Counted from the first letter of the stretch, positions 14,885 through 23,673 are shown. The stretch is DNA of 42,713 bases from Megasphaera massiliensis (GCF_000455225.1 NZ_HF954537.1:1187350-1230062), one strand, 5' to 3'. Numbers and translations are program-made. The notes: a model not told the origin generated them from the letters alone.

Positions 14885-15938
14885 TAGTAGGACCGGCATG
14901 GCTATTCATATCTAGGTCATAGGCCGTCTGTCCTTGAAAGACGTAGACGTGACCGAGGGGGACGTCCCCTTCCCGCCACGACAGGGCCAATGGAAGACTC
15001 CAACGAGCGGTCCTGACGGTAAGGCTGCGGTAACCTCGAACGCGCGACGTTTCGCGGCGATGATAAGAAATAGTAACGGCCTCATCCGTTGGCAGGGTTC
15101 TTAAAAAGGACAGGAGCTGCTTTCGATAGCGATAGGTATCGACGAGTTCCCCCATAGCCGGCGTGTAAGCTCCGGCCATGACCTGCGATGCGTCATCCAG
15201 GTCTTCGGTGGCCTGAAGTCCCGTTCGTATACACGAGATTCCTCGTTCCAGAAAGTGCTGCTTCATATAAGCCGCCCGCCGTACCCCTTCATCGATGGTA
15301 AGGGGCGTATACCGCCCTTCTTCATACATCGCGGCCAGTTCCGTCCCCTTTAGGACGGCGACGGGATAAATGCGGGCTATATCGGGCTGGAGACGGCAAA
15401 TCGCCTTCGTCGTTCGGCACAGGCTGTCCCAATCTTCCCCGGGAAGGCCCGGCATGAGCTGATGACCGACGGTAAAGCCATATTGCCGCAGCAAGGCCGT
15501 AGCCGCGACGACGTCTGCTGCCGTATGACCTCGCTGGGCCTCCTGCAGCACCCGGTCGTCCATCGATTGGACGCCGAGTTCTACACAGGTCAGTCCGTAG
15601 TTTTTTAAATTCGTTAAAATATCTTCACTGATGCAGTCCGGCCGCGTCGAACAGCGAAGGCCCTGAATAAGGCCTTTTTCGAGAGCCTCATAAGCCGGTC
15701 GGAGCAATTTTTTTTGCATCTCCAGGGGAATGGCCGTAAAGCTGCCGCCGTAAAAGGCCACTTCCCAGTGACGCCCTTCACCGGCTGAGGCCGTATAGCC
15801 TTGAATAAGCTCTCGTATGGCCCCTGCCGAAGGCAGGCCATGATGGCCCGTAATCTGCCACTGATTACAGAAGACACAGCGATGGGGACAGCCGATATGG
15901 GGGATAAAAATAGGGATGATAGAAGTTTTCATGGTCAT
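14877..15938 (-). CDS. Radical SAM protein (Elp3/HemW-like fold), function unassigned
   Basis: Protein of 353 residues with the 4Fe-4S/SAM motif CPHRCVFC at about residues 18-25, then FYGGSFTAIP near 63 and a catalytic barrel typical of radical SAM enzymes of the Elp3-like branch. The C-terminal third has no domain I recognise. It has no acetyltransferase domain, so it is not a full Elp3. It lies 46 bases after rnc and is probably the last gene of the fatty-acid/rnc operon. No clear ribosome site precedes either candidate start (15938 or 15932). It may act on RNA like its distant relatives, but that is a guess. Confidence 0.8.
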   Translation of the reverse strand: MTMKTSIIPIFIPHIGCPHRCVFCNQWQITGHHGLPSAGAIRELIQGYTASAGEGRHWEVAFYGGSFTAIPLEMQKKLLRPAYEALEKGLIQGLRCSTRPDCISEDILTNLKNYGLTCVELGVQSMDDRVLQEAQRGHTAADVVAATALLRQYGFTVGHQLMPGLPGEDWDSLCRTTKAICRLQPDIARIYPVAVLKGTELAAMYEEGRYTPLTIDEGVRRAAYMKQHFLERGISCIRTGLQATEDLDDASQVMAGAYTPAMGELVDTYRYRKQLLSFLRTLPTDEAVTISYHRRETSRVRGYRSLTVRTARWSLPLALSWREGDVPLGHVYVFQGQTAYDLDMNSHAGPTMI

Positions 15939-15960
15939 AAAGTGTATAAATTGCGAAAGA

Positions 15961-15980
15961 GGAGCTGCTCAGGCAGCTCC
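15961..15980 (-). other. Hairpin between rnc and the radical SAM gene
   Basis: A perfect 8-bp stem (GGAGCTGC/GCAGCTCC) with a 4-base loop lies 4 bases after the rnc stop. It is followed by TCTTTC, too weak a T tract for a confident terminator. It may stabilise the rnc 3' end or partly attenuate transcription. Confidence 0.4.
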
Positions 15981-15984
15981 CCGT

Positions 15985-16695
15985 CTACTTGCCTTTTAAC
16001 CGCATGAGCGCTTCGTGCGACGCGTGTTGTTCGGCATATTTTTTTGATTTTCCCGATCCTTCACCGAGCACCTTGCCATTGACCAGAATTTCCATGTAAA
16101 AAGTTTTATCATGGTCCGGTCCTTCTGTCCGGCAAAGGCGATACTCGATATGCTGCGGACCGTCTTGCTGTACGTACTCTTGGAAAATCGTCTTGTAGTC
16201 TTTTTCATAATGACCACTGTCGACGAGGTCCAAATAGTCCTTTAATTGGTGAAGGATGAATTTCCGCGCCTCTTCGTAAGAGCTGTCGATATAGATGGCA
16301 CCGACAACGGCTTCAAAGGCATCGGCCAGCATACTGGGACGCGTGCGGCCGCCGGTTGCAAGTTCCCCCTTCCCCAGGAGGAGATAGTCACCCATATGGA
16401 ACTTCATGCACACCGAAGCCAGGGGGCTTTCACTGACGACACTGGCTCTGGCCTTTGATAGCTGCCCTTCGGGCATATGCGGATAGTGGAGAAACAAGTA
16501 TTCCCCTACGACCAAGTCTAAAATGGCATCGCCTAAAAACTCAAGGCGTTCATTGTAGTAGCCGTGATTGGCTTTATTTTCATTGGCATAGGAAGAATGG
16601 GTCAGGGCCTGGTCCAAAATAAGGAAATTATGGAACTCTCCAAGGCCCAAGACCTGTATGAACTGTTCTAACTGTTCTTTACGAGTCGTATCCAT
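15985..16695 (-). CDS. rnc: Ribonuclease III
   Basis: Double-strand-specific endoribonuclease for rRNA and mRNA processing. The 236 residues include the catalytic signature NERLEFLGDAILDLV at about residues 47-61, the second acidic site in SMLADAFEAVVGAIYID near 120, and a C-terminal double-stranded RNA-binding domain from about 162 to the end (GSGKSKKYAEQHAS). It starts 17 bases after fabF, and linkage of fabF-acpP with rnc is common in bacteria. A hairpin follows immediately. Confidence 0.96.
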   Translation of the reverse strand: MDTTRKEQLEQFIQVLGLGEFHNFLILDQALTHSSYANENKANHGYYNERLEFLGDAILDLVVGEYLFLHYPHMPEGQLSKARASVVSESPLASVCMKFHMGDYLLLGKGELATGGRTRPSMLADAFEAVVGAIYIDSSYEEARKFILHQLKDYLDLVDSGHYEKDYKTIFQEYVQQDGPQHIEYRLCRTEGPDHDKTFYMEILVNGKVLGEGSGKSKKYAEQHASHEALMRLKGK

Positions 16696-16712
16696 CAGGT
16701 CAGTCTTCTTCT

Positions 16713-17966
16713 TTATTCAGCATATTTTTTGAACAGCAGCGTCGCGTTGTGACCGCCAAAACCAAAGGAGTTGGAGATGGCAACGGTGACGTCGGCGTCA
16801 ACGGCTTTATTCGGAACATAGTTGATGCCAAAAGCTTTCAGTTCCTCTTCCGGTTCAACAAGGTTGATCGTCGGATGGACCTTGCCGGTTTCAATCGTCA
16901 TGGCGCAGGCAATCGCTTCGACGGCGCCGGCGGCACCGAGGAGATGGCCGGTCATGGACTTCGTCGAGCTCATGAGCATATCTTTGGTATGGTCGCCAAA
17001 GACACGGGCAACGGCGACGGATTCATTAAAGTCATTGAGGTGAGTGGATGTGCCGTGGGCATTGACGTAGTCGACGTCTTCCGGTTTGAGGCCGGCGTCT
17101 TTGACAGCCAGGGCCATGCACTTGGACTGCTGAAGGCCTTCCGGTGCCGGTGCCGTGATGTGGTAAGCATCGGCATTGCTGCCGTAGCCGCCGATTTCAC
17201 AGTAGATGTGAGCACCGCGTTTTTTAGCATGTTCCAGTTCTTCGAGAACGACGATGCCGGCGCCCTCGCCCATGACGAAGCCGTCACGGTCTTTATCGAA
17301 AGGACGCGAAGCATGAGTCGGATCGTCATTGCGCGTGCTGAGGGCCTTCATCGCCGCAAAGCCGGCAACTGCTCCCGGAGAAACGGCAGCTTCCGTACCG
17401 CCTGCCAAGGCTGCATCGAGTTCGCCCCGCTGAATCATGCGGTAGGCATCGCCAATGGAGTTGGTTCCCGTTGCGCAGGCCGTAACGACACTGGCGCAGT
17501 GGCCTTGAAGGCCGAAGAAAATGGATACCTGGCCGGAGGCCATATTGGCAATCATCTTCGGTACGACAAAGGGATTGACCCGGGACGGGCCTTTCGAAAA
17601 GAGGCCTTTATATAAGTTATGCAGCGTTTCCATGCCGCCGATACCGGTGCCGATAATCGTACCGATACGGTCGCGGTCTTCTTCGTCTAAGTTGATTTTC
17701 GAATCATCTAAGGCCAATTTTGCAGCGGCTACTGAATACTGCGTGGACGGGTCCATATGACGGGCTTCTTTCCGGTCGATACCGAAATCGGCAGGATCAA
17801 AATCCTTGACTTCGCCGGCAATGCGAGTCGTATATTCCGCTGCGTCAAAGTGGGTAATGGGGCCGATGCCGCTTTCGCCGTTGAGCAGGGCCTTCCAAAA
17901 AGCATCTTTACCGATGCCGACGGGAGAAATAACCCCTAACCCTGTAATTACTACGCGTTTTTCCAA
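16713..17966 (-). CDS. fabF: Beta-ketoacyl-ACP synthase II
   Basis: Elongating condensing enzyme of type II fatty-acid synthesis. I start it at the TTG at 17966 (read as Met, then EKRVVITGLGV), which is 6 bases from GAGGTG. This gives 417 residues, the family size; starts further upstream add unrelated sequence. The catalytic triad is visible: Cys164 in VVTACATGTNS, His in NAHGTSTHLND and His in TGHLLGAAGA. It follows the FabK-like gene in the operon and precedes rnc. Confidence 0.95.
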   Translation of the reverse strand: MEKRVVITGLGVISPVGIGKDAFWKALLNGESGIGPITHFDAAEYTTRIAGEVKDFDPADFGIDRKEARHMDPSTQYSVAAAKLALDDSKINLDEEDRDRIGTIIGTGIGGMETLHNLYKGLFSKGPSRVNPFVVPKMIANMASGQVSIFFGLQGHCASVVTACATGTNSIGDAYRMIQRGELDAALAGGTEAAVSPGAVAGFAAMKALSTRNDDPTHASRPFDKDRDGFVMGEGAGIVVLEELEHAKKRGAHIYCEIGGYGSNADAYHITAPAPEGLQQSKCMALAVKDAGLKPEDVDYVNAHGTSTHLNDFNESVAVARVFGDHTKDMLMSSTKSMTGHLLGAAGAVEAIACAMTIETGKVHPTINLVEPEEELKAFGINYVPNKAVDADVTVAISNSFGFGGHNATLLFKKYAE

Positions 17967-18000
17967 AGTTTTCACCTCATTATAAAATGTAACGCACTTA

Positions 18001-18957
18001 TCACTCGGGAATCTCTTCCATTTCCCGCTTGATATTTGCAAATATATCCTTGACCGGCAGGATGTCATGAATTTCCATCATTCGTTTGCCGGAAAATACC
18101 AGGCCTGTTTCAACGTCCCCTTGCTGGGCCCGCGTCAATGCCCGGATAATACAGTATTTATGACTGCACTTTTTCAGACAGAAATCACACGTTTCCGGCT
18201 TCGGTGCCGTACCCAAAAGAATTCGTTCCGAGAACGGCGTACGGATAGCTTGACCGGGAAGGCCGACAGGGCTGTGTACGAGGATAAAATCTTCCGGTTT
18301 ATTGGCCCGGAGGTAGACTTCTTTTAAAGCGTCAGCGCCGTTTGATTCGACACTGGCTGCAAATCGGCTGCCCATTTGGACGCCGTTGGCTCCGAGACGG
18401 AGCATTTCTGCAATATCGCTTCCATGCAGGACGCCGCCGGCGCCGATGACAGGAATGTCAACAGCGGCCCGTACTTCCGGTACGATGACGCGGCTCGAGC
18501 GATTCGTTCCCAAATGCCCGCCTGCTTCTGCACCTTCGACAACGACGGCCGAAGCACCCAGGGATTGGGATATTTTAGCTAGTTTGGCAGAAGACACAAT
18601 AGGGACAATAGGCGTGCCCGAATCCTTTCCCCAAGCAAACATATCTCGGGAAAAACCTGCGCCTGCCACAACCAGATCGATTCCTTCTTCAATTGCCGTA
18701 GTAACCAAGCCCTTAAATTCGCGGGCTGCCACCATGACATTTATACCTATAATTCCACGAGGAGATAACTTTCTGGCTAACTTAATTTCATGTCGCAATT
18801 CGTCAAAAGGCATGCCAGATGCCGCAATAAGGCCGATACCGCCTTCATTGGCTACTGCTGCCGCCAAACGGGCTGTGGACAAACGGATTGCCATACCACC
18901 TTGAATAATTGGCACCTTTGCTACAAGCTTACCTATTCTTAATTCTGGCAGCTTCAC
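18001..18957 (-). CDS. FabK-like enoyl-ACP reductase / NPD-family FMN enzyme with a four-cysteine motif
   Basis: FMN-dependent TIM-barrel enzyme of the 2-nitropropane dioxygenase/FabK family, 318 residues. Visible motifs are PIIQGGMAIRLS near the start, ATANEG-like AAVANEGGIGLIAAS, VVEGAEAGGHLG with the His equivalent to the FabK catalytic His, and GAGGVLHG in the phosphate-binding part. I start it at the GTG at 18957, 8 bases from GGAGG; the ATG at 18972 has no ribosome site. Its place between acpP and fabF, with no other enoyl-ACP reductase in the operon, supports a FabK role, but a nitronate monooxygenase cannot be excluded. The C-terminal part contains C-x2-C-x3-C-x4-C at about residues 257-269, which I do not know from well-studied FabK proteins and which may bind a metal or an Fe-S cluster. 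Confidence 0.8.
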   Translation of the reverse strand: MKLPELRIGKLVAKVPIIQGGMAIRLSTARLAAAVANEGGIGLIAASGMPFDELRHEIKLARKLSPRGIIGINVMVAAREFKGLVTTAIEEGIDLVVAGAGFSRDMFAWGKDSGTPIVPIVSSAKLAKISQSLGASAVVVEGAEAGGHLGTNRSSRVIVPEVRAAVDIPVIGAGGVLHGSDIAEMLRLGANGVQMGSRFAASVESNGADALKEVYLRANKPEDFILVHSPVGLPGQAIRTPFSERILLGTAPKPETCDFCLKKCSHKYCIIRALTRAQQGDVETGLVFSGKRMMEIHDILPVKDIFANIKREMEEIPE

Positions 18958-19030
18958 TCTGTTTTCCTCCATTCAAGATACCAGGAGGGGAAGACACATA
19001 TGCCTCCCCCTTCAGGCTCTTATTGCAAAC

Positions 19031-19276
19031 TTATGCTTTCTTTTCCTTTTCAATGTAATCAACTGTATCTTTGACAGTTTTGATTTTTTCAGCAACATCG
19101 TCAGGGATTTCGATATTGAATTCTTCTTCGAAAGCCATGATCAGTTCTACGATGTCCAAGGAATCAGCGCCTAAATCATCGATGTAAGCAGCGTCCATTT
19201 TGACTTCTTTTTCGTCAACGCCTAACTGTTCAACAACAATGCTCTTTACTTTTTCAAAAGTATTTTCTTCGCTCAT
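19031..19276 (-). CDS. acpP: Acyl carrier protein
   Basis: Small acidic carrier of growing acyl chains, 81 residues. The phosphopantetheine site is Ser39 in [13 protein letters not shown] start it at the ATG at 19276 because the GGGGGTGA ribosome site lies directly against the earlier ATG at 19282 but 7 bases before this one. It lies between fabG and the FabK-like gene. Besides fatty-acid synthesis it would supply acyl-ACP to LpxA, LpxL and PlsX encoded in this window. Confidence 0.96.
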   Translation of the reverse strand: MSEENTFEKVKSIVVEQLGVDEKEVKMDAAYIDDLGADSLDIVELIMAFEEEFNIEIPDDVAEKIKTVKDTVDYIEKEKKA

Positions 19277-19310
19277 GTCCATTCACCCCCTTTCAGTGGA
19301 GTATGATTGT

Positions 19311-20054
19311 TTACATTACCATGCCGCCGTCTACATTGAGGGTCTGGCCGGTAATATAACTGGCATCATCCGATGCAAGGAACAACACGGCTTTTGCCAC
19401 TTCTTCCGGCTGAGCCACGCGGCCCATGGGAATCGTTTTAATCATGGCATCGACAGTGTCCTCGCCGAGGACAGCCGTCATATCCGTTTCGATGCATCCC
19501 GGAGCAATGGCATTGCAGCGGATGTTTCGCGAAGCCAGTTCTTTGGCAACCGATTTGGTGAAACCGATGAGGCCTGCTTTCGCCGCAGCATAGTTAGCCT
19601 GGCCGGCATTGCCCGTTTCACCGACGACAGACGTGATGTTGATAATCGAACCGCTGCGCTGCTTCATCATCAGCCGGGTAACGGCTTTGGTGCAGTGAAA
19701 AGCGCCGGTAAGATTGGTGTCAAGCACAGCCTGCCAGTCTGCTTCTTTCATAATCATGAGCAGGCCGTCGCGAGTGATGCCTGCATTATTCACTAATATG
19801 TCGATACGTCCCAATTCCTTCTTGACGTCTTTGACCATGGCCGTAACGGCGGCTTCATCAGCCACATCGCACTGGATGGCAAGGCCCTTACGCCCTTTTT
19901 CTTCGATAAGGCGGACCGTTTCTTCAGCAGCCGCGGTATTGCCGGCATAGATGACAGCGACGTCGGCACCGGCTTCAGCAAGTGTCAAAGCTGCCGCACG
20001 ACCGATGCCGCGGGAGCCGCCGGTAACGATGGCTGTTTTTCCTGTTAACTGCAT
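19311..20054 (-). CDS. fabG: 3-oxoacyl-ACP reductase
   Basis: NADPH-dependent short-chain dehydrogenase of fatty-acid elongation, 247 residues. It shows the cofactor motif VTGGSRGIGRA near residue 11, NNAGITRD near 88, and the catalytic Ser and Tyr-x3-Lys (NYAAAKAG near 153). The start is the ATG at 20054, 9 bases after AGGAGG. The open frame extends upstream into fabD but lacks support there. It begins one base after the fabD stop. Confidence 0.96.
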   Translation of the reverse strand: MQLTGKTAIVTGGSRGIGRAAALTLAEAGADVAVIYAGNTAAAEETVRLIEEKGRKGLAIQCDVADEAAVTAMVKDVKKELGRIDILVNNAGITRDGLLMIMKEADWQAVLDTNLTGAFHCTKAVTRLMMKQRSGSIINITSVVGETGNAGQANYAAAKAGLIGFTKSVAKELASRNIRCNAIAPGCIETDMTAVLGEDTVDAMIKTIPMGRVAQPEEVAKAVLFLASDDASYITGQTLNVDGGMVM

Positions 20055-20055
20055 T

Positions 20056-21000
20056 TTATCGAACCTCCTGGAAAAATTCAAGCGTTTTCTGTAAGGAAGG
20101 AATATCTTCTACATTTTCGCTGTGGATTTTACGGTCAATTTTCCGGTTAAAACCGCAGAGTGTTTTACCCGGGCCGACTTCTACGAAGTTTTCAGCACCG
20201 AAATCGAGCATGGTCTTAGTGCAGTCGATCCAAAGGACGGGACTTGCCGCCTGCTTGATAAGCGACGCTTTAATATCGGCTGCAGCCGTTTCAATTTGGC
20301 CGTTGACATTGGCAACGACGGGGATCTTGGCATCGGAAATCGTAATATCGTCGAGGACTTCGGCCAGGCGTTTCGCTGCCGGTTCCATGAGCGTGCTGTG
20401 GAAGGGAGCGCTGACGTGAAGGAGAACGGCCCGTTTAGCACCGGCATCCTTCATGCAATTGGCCGCTTCTTCAACAGCTTTGGTGCTGCCGGCAATGACG
20501 ATCTGGCCGGGGCAGTTGAAGTTGACTGCCTGAACGACGCCGCCATCTTTAGAAATGTCGGCGCAGATTTCCTTGATTTTATCTTCCGCTAAACCGAGGA
20601 TAGCTGCCATGCCGCCTTCGCCAAGGGGTACGGCTTCCTGCATGAACTGACCGCGAAGGCGAACGGTCCGAACGGCATCGGCAAAGGTCAGGGAACCAGC
20701 AGCAACGAGGGCCGAATATTCACCGAGGCTGTGACCGGCTGCGATGTCGGGCAGAAGGCCTTCCTGAGCCAATACACGGCAGCAGGCCGTGCTGGCCGTA
20801 AGGATGGCCGGCTGTGTATTATAGGTCTTCATCAGTTCTTCGTCAGGACCTTCAAAGCAAAGTTTCGTCAGAGAGAACCCCAATGCGTCATCAGCTTCTT
20901 CAAAGAGCTGTTTTACAATCGGGTAGGCATCGTATAAATCCTTGACCATCCCCACTTTTTGGGCGCCCTGGCCGGGAAAAACAAAGGCTTTCTTCATCAT
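20056..21000 (-). CDS. fabD: Malonyl-CoA:ACP transacylase
   Basis: Loads malonate from CoA onto ACP, 314 residues. The N-terminal FVFPGQGAQKVGM is the family signature, and the catalytic Ser lies in AAGHSLGEYSALV near residue 91, with a conserved His in HVSAPFHSTLM near 200. The start is the ATG at 21000, although a TTG one codon upstream is also in frame. An AGAGGTG ribosome site precedes it. It lies between fabH and fabG. Confidence 0.95.
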   Translation of the reverse strand: MMKKAFVFPGQGAQKVGMVKDLYDAYPIVKQLFEEADDALGFSLTKLCFEGPDEELMKTYNTQPAILTASTACCRVLAQEGLLPDIAAGHSLGEYSALVAAGSLTFADAVRTVRLRGQFMQEAVPLGEGGMAAILGLAEDKIKEICADISKDGGVVQAVNFNCPGQIVIAGSTKAVEEAANCMKDAGAKRAVLLHVSAPFHSTLMEPAAKRLAEVLDDITISDAKIPVVANVNGQIETAAADIKASLIKQAASPVLWIDCTKTMLDFGAENFVEVGPGKTLCGFNRKIDRKIHSENVEDIPSLQKTLEFFQEVR

Positions 21001-21022
21001 CAATCACACCTCTCGCAAAAAA

Positions 21023-22018
21023 TCAATACCACTTCATAACTAAGCCGGCCCACGTCAATCCGGCACCAAATCCGGCCAAAACGACGATATCATCGCGCTT
21101 CATACGGCCTTGACGTAAGGCTTCATCGAGGGCAATGGGAATGGATGCTCCCGACGTGTTGGCGTATTTATCAATGTTTACAAAGACTTTTTCCATGGGA
21201 AGGTGGAGCCGTTTGGCTGCCGATTGGATGATGCGGGTATTGGCCTGATGAGGAACCATGAGGTCGATGTCTTCATAACTGAGACCGGCTCGTTCCAAGG
21301 CTTTTTCCGCCGTCCGTCCCATAACTTTAACGGCAAATTTATAGACTTCCTTACCGTCCATCTTAACGTAGGTCAAGTGTTTTGCCCGCGCTTCGTCCGT
21401 CGGCAAAATAGCGACGCCGCTGGACGGGATGCTCAGGTATTTACCGCCGCTTCCGTCAGCACCCATGTCGGCACCGAGGATGCCGTAGCCCTGCGGGACG
21501 GGACCGAATACAGCGGCCCCGGCTCCATCGCCGAAAAGGACGCACGTGTTACGGTCGGTCATATCGAGGAAACGGCTGAGGATTTCAGCCCCGATGACCA
21601 AGACGTGGCGGTACATGCCCGTTTCGATGTACTGTGACGCCGTAATGGCGCCATAGGCAAAGCCCGAGCAGGCAGCGTACAAGTCAAAGACCGCTGCATT
21701 CTTGGCACCGATATTATCCTGTACAATGCAGGCTGTCGACGGAATCGTCATGTCCGGCGTCAAGGTGCAGACGATAATCATATCCAGGTCTTCAGCAGAC
21801 AGATTGGCCATTTCCAGGGCCTGTTTGGCCGCGATGGTGCACATGTCCGACGTATTCATTCCGTCTTCGGCAAAGTGCCGCGTTTTGATACCCGTACGGC
21901 TCTGAATCCATTCATCCGATGTATCGACATACTTTTCCAATTCGGTATTGGTAACGACTCTATCGGGTACATAATGGCCCGTCCCCAGCACGCCGGCTGC
22001 GTTAGCTTTCACTATCAT
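21023..22018 (-). CDS. fabH: Beta-ketoacyl-ACP synthase III
   Basis: Starts fatty-acid synthesis by condensing acetyl-CoA (or another short acyl-CoA) with malonyl-ACP. The 331-residue protein has Cys118 in DLYAACSGFAYG, His in MVPHQANTRII near 255 and Asn in DKYANTSGASIP near 285, which form the catalytic triad. The start codon overlaps the end of plsX by 17 bases, so the two are probably translationally coupled. Confidence 0.96.
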   Translation of the reverse strand: MIVKANAAGVLGTGHYVPDRVVTNTELEKYVDTSDEWIQSRTGIKTRHFAEDGMNTSDMCTIAAKQALEMANLSAEDLDMIIVCTLTPDMTIPSTACIVQDNIGAKNAAVFDLYAACSGFAYGAITASQYIETGMYRHVLVIGAEILSRFLDMTDRNTCVLFGDGAGAAVFGPVPQGYGILGADMGADGSGGKYLSIPSSGVAILPTDEARAKHLTYVKMDGKEVYKFAVKVMGRTAEKALERAGLSYEDIDLMVPHQANTRIIQSAAKRLHLPMEKVFVNIDKYANTSGASIPIALDEALRQGRMKRDDIVVLAGFGAGLTWAGLVMKWY

Positions 22019-23027
22019 ACTGTTCTACCTCTTCTTCCTCTATACTTTTTCGAATATGGCCGATGACGTCTTGCTCTGCAATTTCGCCGGCCACGCGGAC
22101 GGCATTTTTGATGGCCTTCGCTTTAGAGCTGCCGTGGCAGATAATGAAGCTGCCGTTGACCCCCAATAAGGGTGCTCCGCCGTATTCGGTAAAGTCCAGT
22201 CTCTTCTTGAGCGATTTCAAGGCCGGATAGATGGCCAGGGCCCCTAATTTAGCGATGAAGCCGCTCTGTTTGATCGTGTCGCGGACGAGACGGATGATGA
22301 ACATGGCCATGCCTTCCCCAAATTTCAGGATGACATTGCCGACGAATCCGTCGCAGACGACGACGTCGACCGTTCCTTTCGGTATATCTCTGCCTTCTAC
22401 GTTACCATAGAAAGTAATGGTTTTCAAATTTTCCAACATGGGATGTGTCTTTTGACACAGCTCATTGCCCTTCGATGCTTCTTCACCGATGTTCAAGAGG
22501 CCTACAGCCGGCTTTTCGATGCCGAGGATGTATTTGGCGTAGTGGCAGCCCATAATGGCGCCTTCGACCAAATGCTTCGGCTTGCTGCTGGCATTGGCCC
22601 CGGAATCGAGGAGGACAGTAATCCCCTTTTTCGAAGGAATCGGCGTAGCGATGCAAGGTCTTTCAATTCCCTTTATGCGGCCCAGTTCGAAAAGGGCAGC
22701 CGTTACCGCAGCCCCGGTACTGCCGGCGGCAACGACAGCATCACATGCGCCGTCCTTTACCAAGCGGGCAGCAACGACGATGGATGCGTCTTTCTTGCGG
22801 CGAATGGCCTGAGCCGGATGCTCGCCCATTTCGATGACTTCACTGGCATGGACGATCGACAGGCGTTCATTTTCTTTTGCCCCATGCGTCGTCAATACCT
22901 GGCGTATCTTCGTTTCATCACCGACCAGGACGACATCGTAATCATATGCTTTGACGGCTTCGATGGCACCGAGGACAATTTCTTCCGGTGCATAATCGCC
23001 GCCCATCGCATCTACTGCTATTTTCAT
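22002..23027 (-). CDS. plsX: Phosphate acyltransferase PlsX
   Basis: Makes acyl-phosphate from acyl-ACP for phospholipid synthesis at the membrane surface. The 341 residues start with the family signature MKIAVDAMGGDYAPEE and include AAGSTGAAVTAALFELG near 100 and LLDSGANA near 138. It lies 15 bases after fapR, the same fapR-plsX order as in Bacillus, and overlaps fabH. Confidence 0.95.
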   Translation of the reverse strand: MKIAVDAMGGDYAPEEIVLGAIEAVKAYDYDVVLVGDETKIRQVLTTHGAKENERLSIVHASEVIEMGEHPAQAIRRKKDASIVVAARLVKDGACDAVVAAGSTGAAVTAALFELGRIKGIERPCIATPIPSKKGITVLLDSGANASSKPKHLVEGAIMGCHYAKYILGIEKPAVGLLNIGEEASKGNELCQKTHPMLENLKTITFYGNVEGRDIPKGTVDVVVCDGFVGNVILKFGEGMAMFIIRLVRDTIKQSGFIAKLGALAIYPALKSLKKRLDFTEYGGAPLLGVNGSFIICHGSSKAKAIKNAVRVAGEIAEQDVIGHIRKSIEEEEVEQYDSES

Positions 23028-23042
23028 GATACTACCGCTCCA

Positions 23043-23585
23043 TTATTCCAAAGATTCTATAATAAATTTCGCCCGGAACACTTCTTTTCTCATCTTCCGA
23101 ATCGTAACCCATACGTAGTATTTCTGGTCGCGCTGGCGGATGACGTCAGCTTTGGCAATCAGTTTATCGCCTACGGTAACGGGTTGTTTATATTTTACAT
23201 TGGCCACTGCCGTGATACAGACCGGAAGGTTTAATACGGTCCGTGCCAGGGAGCTGGCCTGGGCATACAGGCATTGGGAGCGCACGATATGGGCTTCGTC
23301 GACCATATCATCCGTAGCCGTCATAATCGAAATGGCATTCTTTCCGATGATGCAGTCTACGAGTTCGCCGACGACGGTCGCATTTCGCAGTTTGGGCTGC
23401 GCAGCCTCCGCCTTTTGACGGATGCGGATACGCATTTCAGGGATCCCCAAGGCCATGCGGTCCAAGCGGATTGTAGCTACACTGACGGAAAGTTCTTCAG
23501 CTAATTCTTCGTCATTTATAAAAGGATTATCTTCAATTCGCTTCTGTAACAAAGCATGTCGCTTATCTCTTGCTATACGGACCAT
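23043..23585 (-). CDS. fapR: Fatty acid and phospholipid biosynthesis regulator FapR
   Basis: Repressor of fab/plsX genes that is released by malonyl-CoA. The N-terminal helix-turn-helix (NDEELAEELSVSVATIRLDRMAL, about residues 23-45) is joined to a hotdog-fold effector domain (residues ~75-180). I start it at the ATG at 23585 because AAGGGTGA lies 5 bases upstream. The 180 residues are close to the Bacillus length. A FapR-type palindrome lies between the promoter and this start, suggesting autoregulation of the whole fab operon. Confidence 0.93.
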   Translation of the reverse strand: MVRIARDKRHALLQKRIEDNPFINDEELAEELSVSVATIRLDRMALGIPEMRIRIRQKAEAAQPKLRNATVVGELVDCIIGKNAISIMTATDDMVDEAHIVRSQCLYAQASSLARTVLNLPVCITAVANVKYKQPVTVGDKLIAKADVIRQRDQKYYVWVTIRKMRKEVFRAKFIIESLE

Positions 23586-23602
23586 GTCATTCACCCTTGA
23601 AA

Positions 23603-23619
23603 TTATTACCAAGTACTAT
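23603..23619. promoter_or_regulatory. FapR operator
   Basis: On the minus strand the site reads ATAGTA-CTTGG-TAATAA. The Bacillus-type FapR site is TTAGTA-N5-TACTAA, so each half matches at 5 of 6 positions with the same spacing. It lies about 12-28 bases downstream of the predicted start of transcription. Confidence 0.6.
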
Positions 23620-23637
23620 TAGCACATACAACTAGAG

Positions 23638-23666
23638 ATTATATAATGTTTTGACGATTTTGGCAA
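23638..23666 (-). promoter_or_regulatory. Promoter of the fapR-plsX-fab operon
   Basis: TTGCCA at 23666-23661 and a perfect TATAAT at 23643-23638 are 17 bp apart on the minus strand. Together with the operator just downstream this forms a compact regulated promoter. Confidence 0.8.
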
Positions 23667-23673
23667 GGAAAAT

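Noticed and set aside
16749-17615. A 288-residue open frame opposite fabF, and similar long antisense frames opposite plsX and lpxI
   Set aside because: Each lies wholly inside a well-supported conserved gene and has no family resemblance or ribosome site that stands out.
18973-19020. Possible attenuator hairpin between acpP and the FabK-like gene
   Set aside because: A G-rich and a C-rich block can pair in part, but the stem is imperfect, there is no T run, and the G/C blocks overlap ribosome-site-like sequence.
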